Assembly (NCBI RefSeq): GCF_001941625.1
Contig: NZ_CP016076.1
Span: 2,976,001-3,040,000, forward strand
DNA: 64,000 bases
Reading direction: 5' to 3'
Source: Actinoalloteichus fjordicus
GTDB taxonomy: Bacteria > Actinomycetota > Actinomycetes > Mycobacteriales > Pseudonocardiaceae
Positions 34,745-43,154 of this stretch are shown here, in pieces. Both the position numbers and the translations under genes were made by a program. Every line of letters begins with the position of its first letter. Positions within the stretch are counted from its first letter, which is position 1. The notes under the pieces were generated by a model, which worked only from the letters and a program-made list of their open reading frames with translations, made no database searches and was not told the origin of the DNA.

Positions 34745-35790
34745 GGACGAACTCCGTTCCGTCGGCGATGACACGCGGCGCGACCCGTCGTCATCTCCCA
34801 GACACCCGGCGACGTCGCCGAGTCCGGACCGGGGAACGAGAGGGGTTCCGTGGCGTCTGGCGGGGGGAAGGGACGGACGTCGCCGCGACGGGGGTTGTCG
34901 ATCTCCGAACCTAGCGATGATCACTGCGTGGTCAATGTCGGTGACCGTGTGCGGCCGGATTCAGCCATCCCGGCTGGTGAGGCGGTTGATGCCGGGCGAG
35001 CGATGGCGGATCGGCGCCGCGCTGCCTGAGCTCGCCGGACCGGCACGTCTCTGCGCCGTCTGCCGAGGACGAACCGTGGAACCGAGCAGTCGAGAGGGAC
35101 CGCGTCTCTCACTGCGCGCAGCAGGCGATGCCGAGCGCCACCTGCCAGCCCCCCCCACACCGTTTCGCGATCATCACTCGGCTCCGTCCTGACTCGGCTC
35201 CGTCCCGCCCCGCCCTGCCCCGACTCGTCCTGCCCTGACCCGCCCCGACTTGTCCCGCCCCGACGCGACTCGCCCCGACTCCTCACCGCACGATTCGTCG
35301 TCGCGGCGTGCGCGACGAAATCCTGTTCGGCGAACCGCCTTCTCGGCTTCGTCGGTCGACGCGGCCGGGTTCCCGAGCAGTCGCCGGAGCTGTGGTCCGA
35401 GCACGCGCAGCAGGCCCTTCGTCCGCACCGGCTCTGCCGGGAGCCTGCACCGGCTCCGCCTCGAGACCGCTCATTGCGGCAGCTCCTCGGGACTCGACCG
35501 GCCAGCCGGCCGACCGGCGGTCTGAGCTTGTCTCGTCGCTCCCTGTTCTGTCTCCACTCGCGGTCCGGGTCCGCACCGGCTCAGCGGGGACTCGGTGCAC
35601 CCCTCGCCGCACCGCCTGCCCACCCGGTGTCGCCGACCCCCGGTGCCTTGTCGGGCATCGTCGACGTCCGCATCCCGTCCCGACGGGATTCCCGTACGAG
35701 CCTCACCTCATCGCCAGATGGCAGCCTGCCCGCTCCGCCCCGGCCCGCATCGGGCCGGGCCGGGGCTTGCCTGCCCCGCATCGGGCCCGG
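34745..35790. other. Gene-free region of about 1 kb with C-rich low-complexity stretch
   Basis: No gene is supported. The part at about 35180-35285 consists of imperfect repeats of a cytosine-rich unit resembling CCCCGACTCG or CCCGCCCCGA on the plus strand. Open frames here reflect the high GC content. Confidence 0.5.
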
Positions 35791-36852
35791 TCACCGCTCG
35801 TCCTCGCCCAGCGCGCGCAGAATCGCAGCCTGCTCGACGTCGACTCCGTCGGCTCGCATCGCGGCGGCCTCCTCGGGCGCGAAGCCGGCCCCGGCCCAGG
35901 CCGCGACCTCGTCGAGCGGGACGTCTGCCCGCCACCAGTCGGTCATCATCGAGACGGCATCCTCGCCATGGCGCAGCCGCTGGGCCCCCTCGGCGGGGGA
36001 GAGGCCGAGCGCGTCGAAGATCGAGGCGTCCGTCGGCGGAACGGCTCGGCGGGCCCAGGCGATCGCGGCCCTGCCGGACCAGCCCGCGTCGACGAACTCG
36101 CGTGCGGTGGCGGCGGTGACGCCTGCGTGCAGCAGTACCCGCATCGCGGCCGATCTGCCGCGCCCCGAGTCACGGTCCCCGGCCCGTGTTGCACTCTCTT
36201 GACCTTGACCTTGACCTTGACCCTGGTCGGTCGGCCCCGGCCCTCCGCGCGCGCTGCTGCGCTCCCCGCCGCCACCAGTGCTGCCGTCTCGGTCGCTGCC
36301 ACCGCGTTCGCTGCCGCCTTCCTCGCCGAACCGCACCGGTCGGCGGCCGAAGAAGCGATGCCACCAGCCCTTCGGGTGCGGACTCTCCCCGGCGAGGTGG
36401 CGTTCGGCTGCGGCCTGAACGGAATAGCCGAGTTCGCGCCAGCGCACCGCGTCACGCGGTGTCATGCCTGCACGCAGCGCACCGTCCACGGTGTAAGGGG
36501 TCAGGCCCGCCGAGCGCCATTCCCGCGCCGCGTCCGGGGTGTACACCCCGGCTCGTCGCCATCGCGCGGCATCGGCCGCGGTGTACCCGTCCGAGATCCA
36601 TCGGCGGGCCTCGGCGACGGTGCAGCCGGACGCCGACCACTCGTGCAGCGCTTCCGGCTTGAGGTCCTCGGCGGCACCCGCCCCCCAGCCCGCTGTCCGG
36701 TCTCGGTCCCCGGCCCGTCCCTCCTCGCTCGGACTGTCGGGGCCCTCTCCCGTCGGGGCCGAGCGGCTGTCCGTTCCGTCGCCGGTTCGAGGGTTCGCCA
36801 CGGCCTCGGCGTCGTGCGGCTCCTCCGGGTCGTCGGGAAACGCGATGGTCAT
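35791..36852 (-). CDS. Tryptophan-rich helical-repeat protein linked to MoxR-vWA genes
   Basis: A 353-residue protein of no family I recognise. After an acidic N-terminal tail (1-65), residues about 66-155 and 235-353 are built from some sixteen repeats of 13-14 residues with the loose pattern A-x-x-W-x-x-A-G-hydrophobic-T-P-x-D/E-A. Examples are ARWRRAGVYTPDAAREW, WRSAGLTPYTVDGALRAG and AAWAGAGFAPEEAAAM. Each looks like one or two short helices, so a superhelical binding surface is plausible. A Gly/Ser/Arg/Gln-rich linker (about 165-230) containing GQGQGQGQ separates the blocks. The ATG at 36852 overlaps the stop of the vWA gene, so it is translated with the MoxR-vWA unit and is probably its adaptor or target. 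Function unknown. Confidence 0.85.
   Translation of the reverse strand: MTIAFPDDPEEPHDAEAVANPRTGDGTDSRSAPTGEGPDSPSEEGRAGDRDRTAGWGAGAAEDLKPEALHEWSASGCTVAEARRWISDGYTAADAARWRRAGVYTPDAAREWRSAGLTPYTVDGALRAGMTPRDAVRWRELGYSVQAAAERHLAGESPHPKGWWHRFFGRRPVRFGEEGGSERGGSDRDGSTGGGGERSSARGGPGPTDQGQGQGQGQESATRAGDRDSGRGRSAAMRVLLHAGVTAATAREFVDAGWSGRAAIAWARRAVPPTDASIFDALGLSPAEGAQRLRHGEDAVSMMTDWWRADVPLDEVAAWAGAGFAPEEAAAMRADGVDVEQAAILRALGEDER
36199..36222. repeat. Hexamer tandem repeat TTGACC, four copies
   Basis: Four perfect copies of TTGACC. On the minus strand they encode Gly-Gln dipeptides in the linker of the repeat protein, so copy-number change would lengthen or shorten the linker without breaking the frame. 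Confidence 0.9.
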
Positions 36853-38162
36853 GGCTCCTCCTCAGGAATTCGCACGGTATGCGCCCACTCGGGGGCGCTG
36901 CCGTCCTCGCCGATCAGGCAGACGAGGAGCGGAACGGCGAGACGGCGGACCGGCCATGGGGTCTGGCCGTCGGTGAGGACGATGACCAGGTCCGGCCGCG
37001 GTCGCAGCGCGGTAGCCTCGGCGATCCCGGCCCGCATGTCGGTGCCTCCACCGCCGAGCAGGACGACGTCCTCGGCACGGGTGACCTCCTGGACGGGATG
37101 CGCGGTCAGATCGCAGCAGAGCACTCGCAGCCTGCGTCCGGTCCCGCCGACGCCGTGCAGGATCGCGGTGACCTCACTGAGCAGGCGGCGGAGCCGGACT
37201 GAGCTGACGCTGCCCGAAGTGTCGATCACGACGACGGCGGCGGGTACCGGCTGCACCATGGCGGGTAGCGCGATGTCCGGGCATGATCCGGCCCGGCGGG
37301 ACGGACGTCGATGACTGAAGTCGACGCGTCCGCTCGTCAGGCCGTGTCCACGTCGAATCAGCGCGGCGAGCCGTGCCCGCCAGTTCACCGCAGGCTGCAG
37401 CCGCGCCTCGGCCCACCGTCGCCAGCCGAGCGGCACCTCGCTCCTCGCGGCGACGCGGTCCTGAATTCCGACAGCCAGGGAGCGTTCCAGCAGTTCACGC
37501 TCCAGCTCCGTCGGTCCGCCGCCGGATTCGGGAAGCTCCTGATCCCGGCGCACGCCGTCGGCCGCGCTGCCGCAGTCGACCGATTCCGCCAACTCGTGCC
37601 CGCCTCGGCCGACGGCCTCGGCGAGAACGTCCAACCGGGACAGATACTCCTCGGCCGTCAGATGTGGGGGCAGACCGAGCACGGCGGGAGAGATCACTCC
37701 GTCGGGGCCGGGCAGGCCCTCGGCGGCCAGGTCGTCGTTGATCTCCGCGTCGGCCGCCTGATTCCACCGCCGCGCCTCGGTGTCGCCTGGCGCTCCGGCG
37801 GCGGCAGAAACAGTCGTCTCGGCGCGGACCGGTGATCGCGCGGCATGCGCGCGCACCAGATGTCCGATGTGGTGCAGCAGCCACCAGCCGATCTCGGGCA
37901 CCGGAGTGGTCAGCGCGGTGCCGGTCTCCAGGTGCACGTGCCACCGGGTGTCGACGGGGAATGCACGGAACTCCGGGTCGGGGACGAGCCCGCCCGTTCG
38001 CTCGTCGACCAACGGCGCCAGCACCACCGGGGTCAGAGCGAAGACGGCGCTGGCCAGGTACGGCGCCCGATGCGCCGCCCAGAGCCGAGCCGAGGCGAAC
38101 CGGGCCAGCACCTGATCGGCCGCTCCTTCTGATCCGAGCTCAGGGTTCTGGCTGTTGTTCAT
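36849..38162 (-). CDS. vWA-like protein with DUF2201 putative metallopeptidase region
   Basis: A 437-residue protein. The N-terminal half matches the DUF2201_N 'putative metallopeptidase' region: LWAAHRAPYLASAVFAL, then PEIGWWLLHHIGHLVRAH near 100-117 and WNQAADAEINDDLAAEGL. The usual HExxH reads HHIGH, so zinc peptidase activity is doubtful. The C-terminal vWA-like domain (about 310-430) shows VVVIDTSGSVSS as a MIDAS-like D-x-S-x-S and LLGGGGTDMRAGIAEA. Such proteins pair with MoxR ATPases in metal-dependent assembly or conflict systems. ATG 38162 overlaps the stop of the MoxR gene (ATGA), and its own stop overlaps the repeat-protein start, giving a tight three-gene unit. Confidence 0.88.
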   Translation of the reverse strand: MNNSQNPELGSEGAADQVLARFASARLWAAHRAPYLASAVFALTPVVLAPLVDERTGGLVPDPEFRAFPVDTRWHVHLETGTALTTPVPEIGWWLLHHIGHLVRAHAARSPVRAETTVSAAAGAPGDTEARRWNQAADAEINDDLAAEGLPGPDGVISPAVLGLPPHLTAEEYLSRLDVLAEAVGRGGHELAESVDCGSAADGVRRDQELPESGGGPTELERELLERSLAVGIQDRVAARSEVPLGWRRWAEARLQPAVNWRARLAALIRRGHGLTSGRVDFSHRRPSRRAGSCPDIALPAMVQPVPAAVVVIDTSGSVSSVRLRRLLSEVTAILHGVGGTGRRLRVLCCDLTAHPVQEVTRAEDVVLLGGGGTDMRAGIAEATALRPRPDLVIVLTDGQTPWPVRRLAVPLLVCLIGEDGSAPEWAHTVRIPEEEP

Positions 38163-39247
38163 CGCAGCAGTCCGGCCGCACGCAGGATCGGTGTCAGCCC
38201 TCGCATCGCGTGGGGGAGGGCGGCCCCGGCAGGTCTGGCCTTCGCCAGCGACCGAGCGGCCCCGGCGGCGACGTCCGGTGCCTTGCGTGCGGCCGTGGCC
38301 ACCACTGCCCAGGCCGCCTCCCACGTGGCCGGGCTGCCGTCGGCCGCCACGTGCGCGACGACCGCACCGAGCACCGCATAGAGCCGATCCGCCCTCTCCG
38401 GCAACGGGGTGTCCGGAGCCGAGAGAAGGGTCTCCGGGTCGGGGAGGTCGAGGTTGCGCAGCCAGGAGATCAGCTCGAAGCCCGCTGCCGCCCCGACCGC
38501 GCCGAGGACCAACTCCGCCCGCACCTCCTCGGCGACCTCCCCGGTGGTGCACGCGGCGAGGATCGTGGCCGCTGCCTCCCATGTCCTCGGACTGGGCCAG
38601 GCTCGCCCGGCCCTGCTCGGTTCCTCGGGCACCGCGAGCAGTAACTCGGGGCGTACCCGCAGGAAGGCGGCGACCATCGACCGGGCTCCGCCGATCTCGG
38701 CGGGGGACGGCGAGACGAGCGGACCCGTCGTGGGCACGGGGAAGCCTGCCGCGAGGCCTTCGGCGACGTCGATGGCATCGACCTGCCAGTCCAGGTGAAC
38801 GAATCGATTCGCCAGCGGAGCCGACAGCTCCCAGCCGTCGGCCGCCGACTCCGGCGGGTTGGCGGCGGCGACGATCCGCACAGCGGCGGGCAGCTCGAGG
38901 TCGCCGACGGTGCGCTCCAACACCACGCGAAGCATCGCGGCCTGCACTGAGGGCGGTGCGGTGGTCAGCTCGTCGAGGAGGAGCAGACCCCGGCCCGCCT
39001 CGGACAGCCGCTCGGCCCAGCGGGGCGGGGCGAACCAGGTCCGGCCGTCCCGGACCATCGGCAGCCCGGAGAAGTCGCTCGGCTCGCGGATGGAGCCGAC
39101 GACGACCTCGACGGGGAGGTCGAGTGCGGCGCCTAACGCGAGCACCGAGGACGTCTTCCCGGTGCCGGGAGCGCCCCAGAGCAGGACTGGGAGGTTGGCG
39201 GCCACTGCGACACCGACGGCCGACCGCACTACGGAAGTAGGGCTCAT
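38159..39247 (-). CDS. MoxR-family AAA+ ATPase
   Basis: A 362-residue AAA+ protein with Walker A WGAPGTGKTSS near residues 31-41 and Walker B GLLLLDELTTAPPSVQAAML near 85-105. Sensor-1 is RIVAAANPPESAADGW, and ELSAPLANRFVHLDW is the typical MoxR arginine-finger region. MoxR ATPases act as chaperones on vWA partners, and the next gene is one. I chose ATG 39247. AAGGAG abuts it with no spacer, so an in-frame GTG 12 bases upstream (39259) is possible. It heads a unit of three overlapping genes. No promoter was recognised upstream. Confidence 0.9.
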   Translation of the reverse strand: MSPTSVVRSAVGVAVAANLPVLLWGAPGTGKTSSVLALGAALDLPVEVVVGSIREPSDFSGLPMVRDGRTWFAPPRWAERLSEAGRGLLLLDELTTAPPSVQAAMLRVVLERTVGDLELPAAVRIVAAANPPESAADGWELSAPLANRFVHLDWQVDAIDVAEGLAAGFPVPTTGPLVSPSPAEIGGARSMVAAFLRVRPELLLAVPEEPSRAGRAWPSPRTWEAAATILAACTTGEVAEEVRAELVLGAVGAAAGFELISWLRNLDLPDPETLLSAPDTPLPERADRLYAVLGAVVAHVAADGSPATWEAAWAVVATAARKAPDVAAGAARSLAKARPAGAALPHAMRGLTPILRAAGLLR

Positions 39248-39728
39248 CTCCTTGCTCACACTCCTGATCCGGATGGACGACGTGGAACCTCGGGGCAACG
39301 GGGCGGGATGGACCGGCTTGGGCGGACCGGCCGGTCTGCGCCGGTCGCGCGTGCTGACGATCCACGGCTCCGGCGATGTGCTGCGGACGGTTCGTGTCGG
39401 GCGGCGGCCAGGACCGGTGGCACGACGCCAGACAGGCACGGCGGACCGATCAGCACGGCTCGCTCGAAGTCGGTCTGTCGGTCGGTCGGTCGATCACCTG
39501 GACATCACCCGGTCCGGCGGGCTCGGGTGAGGCGGGCAGGACGGTCGGCTGCGGTCGGTCCGGCTGCCTGATGGCACGGGGGATCGCAGCGGCTGTCCGT
39601 CGTGCCAGGTCGGCAGTTCGCCTGGACCTCCGGACGGCGGTCAAGACCCAGCCTGAAGCCGACGGCGTCGGACAGGCGTGCGTACCTGCTGCTCGGTTCC
39701 GGCGGCGGAGTGGATCGCTTCCCATTTC

Positions 39729-39744
39729 GTCACCCTAGGTTGAC
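39729..39744. promoter_or_regulatory. Operator-like palindrome, first copy
   Basis: GTCACCCTAGGTTGAC, matching the second copy at 39757 at 14 of 16 positions. It is embedded in a longer inverted repeat with 12-base arms, CCCATTTCGTCA at 39721-39732 and its complement at 39741-39752. Confidence 0.6.
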
Positions 39745-39756
39745 GAAATGGGCTCT

Positions 39757-39772
39757 GTCAACCTTGGTTGAC
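39757..39772. promoter_or_regulatory. Operator-like palindrome, second copy
   Basis: GTCAACCTTGGTTGAC is a perfect 16-base palindrome 28 bases from the first copy, centre to centre. Such spacing suits cooperative binding of two dimers of a TetR- or MarR-type repressor. No gene follows closely. Confidence 0.65.
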
Positions 39773-40200
39773 CGGATCTCGGGGTGCCGTCATATTCACC
39801 TCTCGTCGCTCGACTTCTCGATGTTCAACTCCCTTTTCGGGTCGTATCGCGGCGTGCTGATCGCCTGTGGCGCGTCGGCCGGATGCGGGCGTGGCTCGAC
39901 CTCATTTGCGGGCGACCATGCCGTGCGTGTCGCGTGTCGCGTGCCACGGGGCCGCGCGCTCGAATCGTCCGGGGCGGTCGCCGTCGGGTGTGCTCCCTGC
40001 CGGCCGGTCGGCGCGACGGGGATGCCTGTATCGCCTTGGCGGCTGGGTCGAGACAGGTCTGTGCGAGGCCCGTCCGACTACGAAGCGTGCCGTCCATTGC
40101 CTGATCGAACCGTGGTGACGAGGCAGGGGAGGCGGGGACGTGGCGGGCGGAGGACTCATGCGGCAGATCATCTCGGAACGGAATCCGCGCAGGTAGTGTC

Positions 40201-40259
40201 AACTGTCATGAGTTGTGTATGACACTTGTCATTTATCTTTATGACAACTGTCATGAGTT
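40201..40259. promoter_or_regulatory. Cluster of TGTCAT-type operator repeats
   Basis: AACTGTCATGAGTT occurs twice (40201-40214 and 40246-40259). Between and overlapping them are two palindromes, ATGACACTTGTCAT (40219-40232) and ATGACAACTGTCAT (40241-40254), which are 22 bases apart. The segment is AT-rich compared with its surroundings. It looks like a multi-site regulator-binding region, but the regulated gene is not evident. Confidence 0.6.
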
Positions 40260-40851
40260 CTCGTCGGCGCCCTCGTCGAACTCCGGATCTGGCTACTGTG
40301 AGTGCATGATCCGGAATTCGCCCGCTGTGCTGCCGTTCCGTCGGGCTCGCATGCTCGCGAGCGGGAGACGTGCCTGCGGAGCCGTCGCCGAGCCGCATGC
40401 TCGGCTTTCGGTGCCGCCCGTCGCGTTCCTGTCGCGCCGTGCCCGTCCGGGTCTCCCGCATGCTCGATCATCGCGGTCGGTGGGGCCCGACGGATCGAGG
40501 CGGCCGAGGGCTGCGGGTGGTGGGCTGCGCCGACTCCGACGAGGCGTGGTCTGGGTCGTCCCGCTCGGCCCTCGGCTCGTGTGCCTCGGCTGGTCTCGCG
40601 TAGCGGCGGTGGTCCGGTCACTCGGCCGGTCTGCGGGTCGGTCCGGCGCCCCGGCGGCCGACGCACTTCCCCCGGTCCTCTGTTCGCCGGTCCCGCTTCG
40701 GGTCCCGTCGGCGCGTCATGGGCCTGCATGTCGGGGGCGGAGCGGGACTCGGCTGCCGGGCCGCGACCGCGCCGATCACTCCCGTCTCGTCTCAGGCCTC
40801 GTTCCTTGCCTCGGGTGCACGGTCACGTCGGCGGGGTTCGAGGCTCGGATC

Positions 40852-40905
40852 CTGGCTGCCCTGGCTGCCCTGGCTGCCCTGGCTGCCCTGGCTGCCCTGG
40901 CTGCC
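40852..40905. repeat. Tandem repeat CTGGCTGCC, six copies
   Basis: Six perfect 9-base units in a row, in noncoding sequence just beyond the terminator of the antiporter gene. Confidence 0.95.
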
Positions 40906-40937
40906 GACGCCGGTCGGGGTCGACCACTGGTGCCAGA

Positions 40938-40968
40938 ACGGGCCGCGCTCCGGGAGAGCGCGGCCCGT
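40938..40968 (-). terminator. Terminator hairpin after antiporter gene
   Basis: Perfect 13-base arms, ACGGGCCGCGCTC and its complement, with a 5-base loop, 45 bases beyond the stop codon of the minus-strand antiporter. There is no long T-run, as is common in actinomycetes. Confidence 0.8.
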
Positions 40969-41013
40969 CGGGTGTGCAGCGTCGGGAGTCGGGGGATCGG
41001 CCGGCCGGGATGG

Positions 41014-42255
41014 TCAGGCGGCGGTGTTGCTGTCCTTCTTCGCCGTCTCGTCGGACGCCTTGTTCGGATGCGCCCGGAACGGCGCGGCCAGCGTGGGCAG
41101 CAGGTGCTTCCGGTGAAAGATGAAAGCGCCCAGTGCGAGTGCCGCATAGACCCCGCTGAGGACGTATCGAGCCTCCTGGCCGGGGAAGACGAACTGCACC
41201 GCGAAGAGTCCGAGCAGCGTCCAGGCAGCCCAACGCGGGAAGCGCAGCGCCAGCAGTACGGCGATGCCCAGCAGGGTCTGCGTCGCGGTCAGCAGGAACT
41301 CCTCGACCTGCCTGCCGTCCAGGTCGAGTGCCAGTCCGCCGCCACCCATCAGGTAGGCCACCGGCAGACTGCCGACCAGCAGCGTCCACTGGTTGACCTT
41401 GGCCGAGACGAGCATGCCGATCGCGACTGCGCCGTTGCCGCGCAGCGCGAAGAGGATGGCGATGATGAGCTCCGGTGCCTCCGACGCCAGCGGCGCCAGC
41501 CACTGGACCAGCAGGAACTCGTCGATGCCGAGCTGGGCGCCCGTCTCGATCAGGGCATCGGCGAAGGGCTCGGCGCAGGCCAGGATCACCACGGCGGCCC
41601 CGACGAACAGCGTGACCACCAGTGTCCGCCTGACGCGCTTCGGCAGTGCCCCGATCGTGGCGGCGGGCCCGACCAGCTCCGGCTCCTCGGTGTCACCGCG
41701 CGAGACCTTCCACAGGTAGAACCCGAAGAAGACGAGCAGTCCGATGCCCAGGGTCAGATGAATCTGACCACTGAGCGGAATGGCGAACGCGATGACGGAG
41801 GCGATGGCGAGGAAGCCCAGTTCCACTCGGTGCCCCGAGTCCAGGGTCAGCGCGCGGATCGACTTCCCGGTGCGTCGCTTGGCGACGGCCAGCGCGAGCA
41901 ACACGACCAACGACCATCCGAGGCCGAGAAGCAGTCGGTTCGAACCGGTCATGTTGGCGGCGGCATAGGAGACGTACTCGGGCCTGCTGCCTGCGGTGAA
42001 GGCGAAGTACAGGTCCACGGCGTACTCCGGCAGCACCGCGATGACGGCGAGGATCGCGATGGCCAGCCCACCGGAGATGTCCACCTGAGCGGCCTCGGCT
42101 GCCCAGGCCAGTACGAACGACGCGGCGACCACGCCCGATCCGAATATCGCCAGGGAGATCAGGGGGTCCGACGCGATGCCGCTCACGCGGAACACCAGCG
42201 CGGGCAGCGCCAATATCAGGCACAACCCCAGCGATCGGATCAGTCTGGCGAACAT
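41014..42255 (-). CDS. Sodium/calcium (Ca2+/cation:H+) exchanger-family antiporter
   Basis: A 413-residue membrane protein with about eleven segments in two inverted Na_Ca_ex-type repeats. The alpha motifs are LAILAVIAVLPEYAVDLYFA in the first half and LAPLASEAPELIIAILFAL in the second; the acidic residue in each is the expected cation ligand. Relatives move Ca2+ or other divalent cations out of the cell. The leader contains a yybP-ykoY element, which senses Mn2+, so Mn2+ export is a reasonable inference here. ATG 42255 is chosen because GGGGAAGG lies about 6 bases upstream; an in-frame ATG at 42279 is weaker. It is divergent from an ArsR-type regulator. Confidence 0.9.
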   Translation of the reverse strand: MFARLIRSLGLCLILALPALVFRVSGIASDPLISLAIFGSGVVAASFVLAWAAEAAQVDISGGLAIAILAVIAVLPEYAVDLYFAFTAGSRPEYVSYAAANMTGSNRLLLGLGWSLVVLLALAVAKRRTGKSIRALTLDSGHRVELGFLAIASVIAFAIPLSGQIHLTLGIGLLVFFGFYLWKVSRGDTEEPELVGPAATIGALPKRVRRTLVVTLFVGAAVVILACAEPFADALIETGAQLGIDEFLLVQWLAPLASEAPELIIAILFALRGNGAVAIGMLVSAKVNQWTLLVGSLPVAYLMGGGGLALDLDGRQVEEFLLTATQTLLGIAVLLALRFPRWAAWTLLGLFAVQFVFPGQEARYVLSGVYAALALGAFIFHRKHLLPTLAAPFRAHPNKASDETAKKDSNTAA

Positions 42256-42326
42256 GAGCACCTTCCCCGGACGGCGCATGCCAGGGCGGGGACATCGAAC
42301 GACCTCGGCCAGGCAATGGCGGCTGG

Positions 42327-42431
42327 CCGAAGGTCTCGCCCACCAGACCTGCGCTGGCCTGGCCCCATCGCCGGAGATCGATGTCGAACTCAGCGTGTCG
42401 AACGATGGGCTTGCGGGCTACTCCCCTTCGG
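42327..42431 (-). promoter_or_regulatory. yybP-ykoY (manganese) riboswitch in antiporter leader
   Basis: On the minus strand the RNA begins CCGAAGGGGAGUAGCCC (from 42431) and ends GGGCGAGACCUUCGG (to 42327). GGGGAGUAG and GCGAGACCUU are the conserved sequence elements of the yybP-ykoY class. The outer helix CCGAAGG/CCUUCGG (42425-42431 with 42327-42333) is perfect. It lies about 70 bases before the antiporter start. Known members bind Mn2+ and turn on exporters. Confidence 0.85.
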
Positions 42432-42462
42432 AACGAGCCTCATGCTGCCACACCCTTCGACA

Positions 42463-42481
42463 GTTTCGCAATCGACGAAAC
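42463..42481. promoter_or_regulatory. Possible operator in divergent antiporter/ArsR promoter region
   Basis: GTTTCG-CAATCGA-CGAAAC, 6-base arms with a 7-base spacer, between the riboswitch 5' end and the ArsR gene. It is placed so that a bound regulator could affect both promoters. Confidence 0.4.
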
Positions 42482-42538
42482 GACGAAATGGGGTGATGCC
42501 TGAGGTTGTCTCGCGTCGCAGCAGGTCGGTGCGAGAGA

Positions 42539-42925
42539 ATGAAGATCGCCATGATCAGACCCGAATCTTCGTCCGCCGAGCCGCGTACCCACTCCTGCGC
42601 GGCGCCCGAGCCGACCTCTGTGCAGCTCAGTGCCGCCGCCGCGACCTTCGCGCTGCTCTCCAGCGGCCCCCGGCTGCACCTGGTGTGGCTGCTCGCGCAC
42701 GGCTCGCACGACGTCGGCACCCTGGCGGGCCGGGTCGGGGTGAGCATCGCGACGGTCAGTCAGCACCTGGGCAAGCTCCGGCTCGCCGGAGTCATCTCCG
42801 CACGTCGGGAGGGGCGGCAGCACTTCTACACGGTCGACGACCCGCACGTGGTGGCGTTGGTGGACCAGATCTTCGAACACATCGCTCCGGACGGGGGCCT
42901 TGCGCCTGATCCGCCGCTGAGCTGA
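42539..42925 (+). CDS. ArsR/SmtB-family metal-responsive repressor
   Basis: A 128-residue winged-helix regulator. The recognition region is GTLAGRVGVSIATVSQHLGKL near residues 63-83 and the wing is ARREGRQHFYTVDD. The last helix, DPHVVALVDQIFEH, carries the Asp, His, and Glu-His positions of the alpha-5 metal site of SmtB/CzrA/KmtR relatives, which bind Zn2+, Co2+, Ni2+ or similar. The alpha-3 Cys box ELCVC of ArsR is absent. The start is uncertain between ATG 42539 and ATG 42551; ribosome sites are weak for both. It is divergent from the riboswitch-controlled antiporter, suggesting two layers of metal control there. Confidence 0.88.
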   Translation: MKIAMIRPESSSAEPRTHSCAAPEPTSVQLSAAAATFALLSSGPRLHLVWLLAHGSHDVGTLAGRVGVSIATVSQHLGKLRLAGVISARREGRQHFYTVDDPHVVALVDQIFEHIAPDGGLAPDPPLS

Positions 42926-43087
42926 TCTCGATCGTCGTGGTGGTCGGATGATCGCGAGCGTCCGCGCGTCCTGGTCGGTCTGCTGCCCGAGGGCGGCTGG
43001 CGAACGGGTCTCAGCGGCTTGGTTCCGATGGCCGACCGGGCACGACATCCGGTTGATTGACCACCTCTCCGCCTGGTCTTAGCGTGG

Positions 43088-43103
43088 TGGAAAGCGCTTT
43101 CCC
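43088..43103. promoter_or_regulatory. LacI-family-type operator before pectate lyase gene
   Basis: TGGAAAGCGCTTTCCC differs at one base from the perfect palindrome at 29220. It lies about 52 bases upstream of the lyase start, a good place for repression. Confidence 0.7.
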
Positions 43104-43154
43104 CTCGTTGTCTGCAGGGTGCCCGGGGATCGCGCCCGAGGGAAGGGCGATGTG

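Larger units (their letters stand above)
39248..41013. other. Gene-poor region with orphan operator-like sequences
   Basis: About 1.77 kb in which no frame on either strand gives a recognisable protein. It holds two groups of palindromes (39721-39772 and 40201-40259), a six-copy 9-base tandem repeat and a terminator. Decayed regulator genes are possible but no relic could be identified. Confidence 0.55.

Noticed and set aside
35180-35285. Possible CRISPR-like or satellite repeat
   Set aside because: The units are imperfect, C-rich and without spacers; simple low-complexity sequence explains them.
36849-39365. An 838-residue minus-strand open frame
   Set aside because: Upstream of 38162 it is antisense in style to the MoxR gene coded in another frame of the same strand; the vWA protein starts at 38162 with an ATGA overlap.
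40213-42909. An 898-residue plus-strand open frame
   Set aside because: It runs antisense across the antiporter gene and its content is Gln/Arg/Gly-rich noise typical of GC-rich shadow frames.
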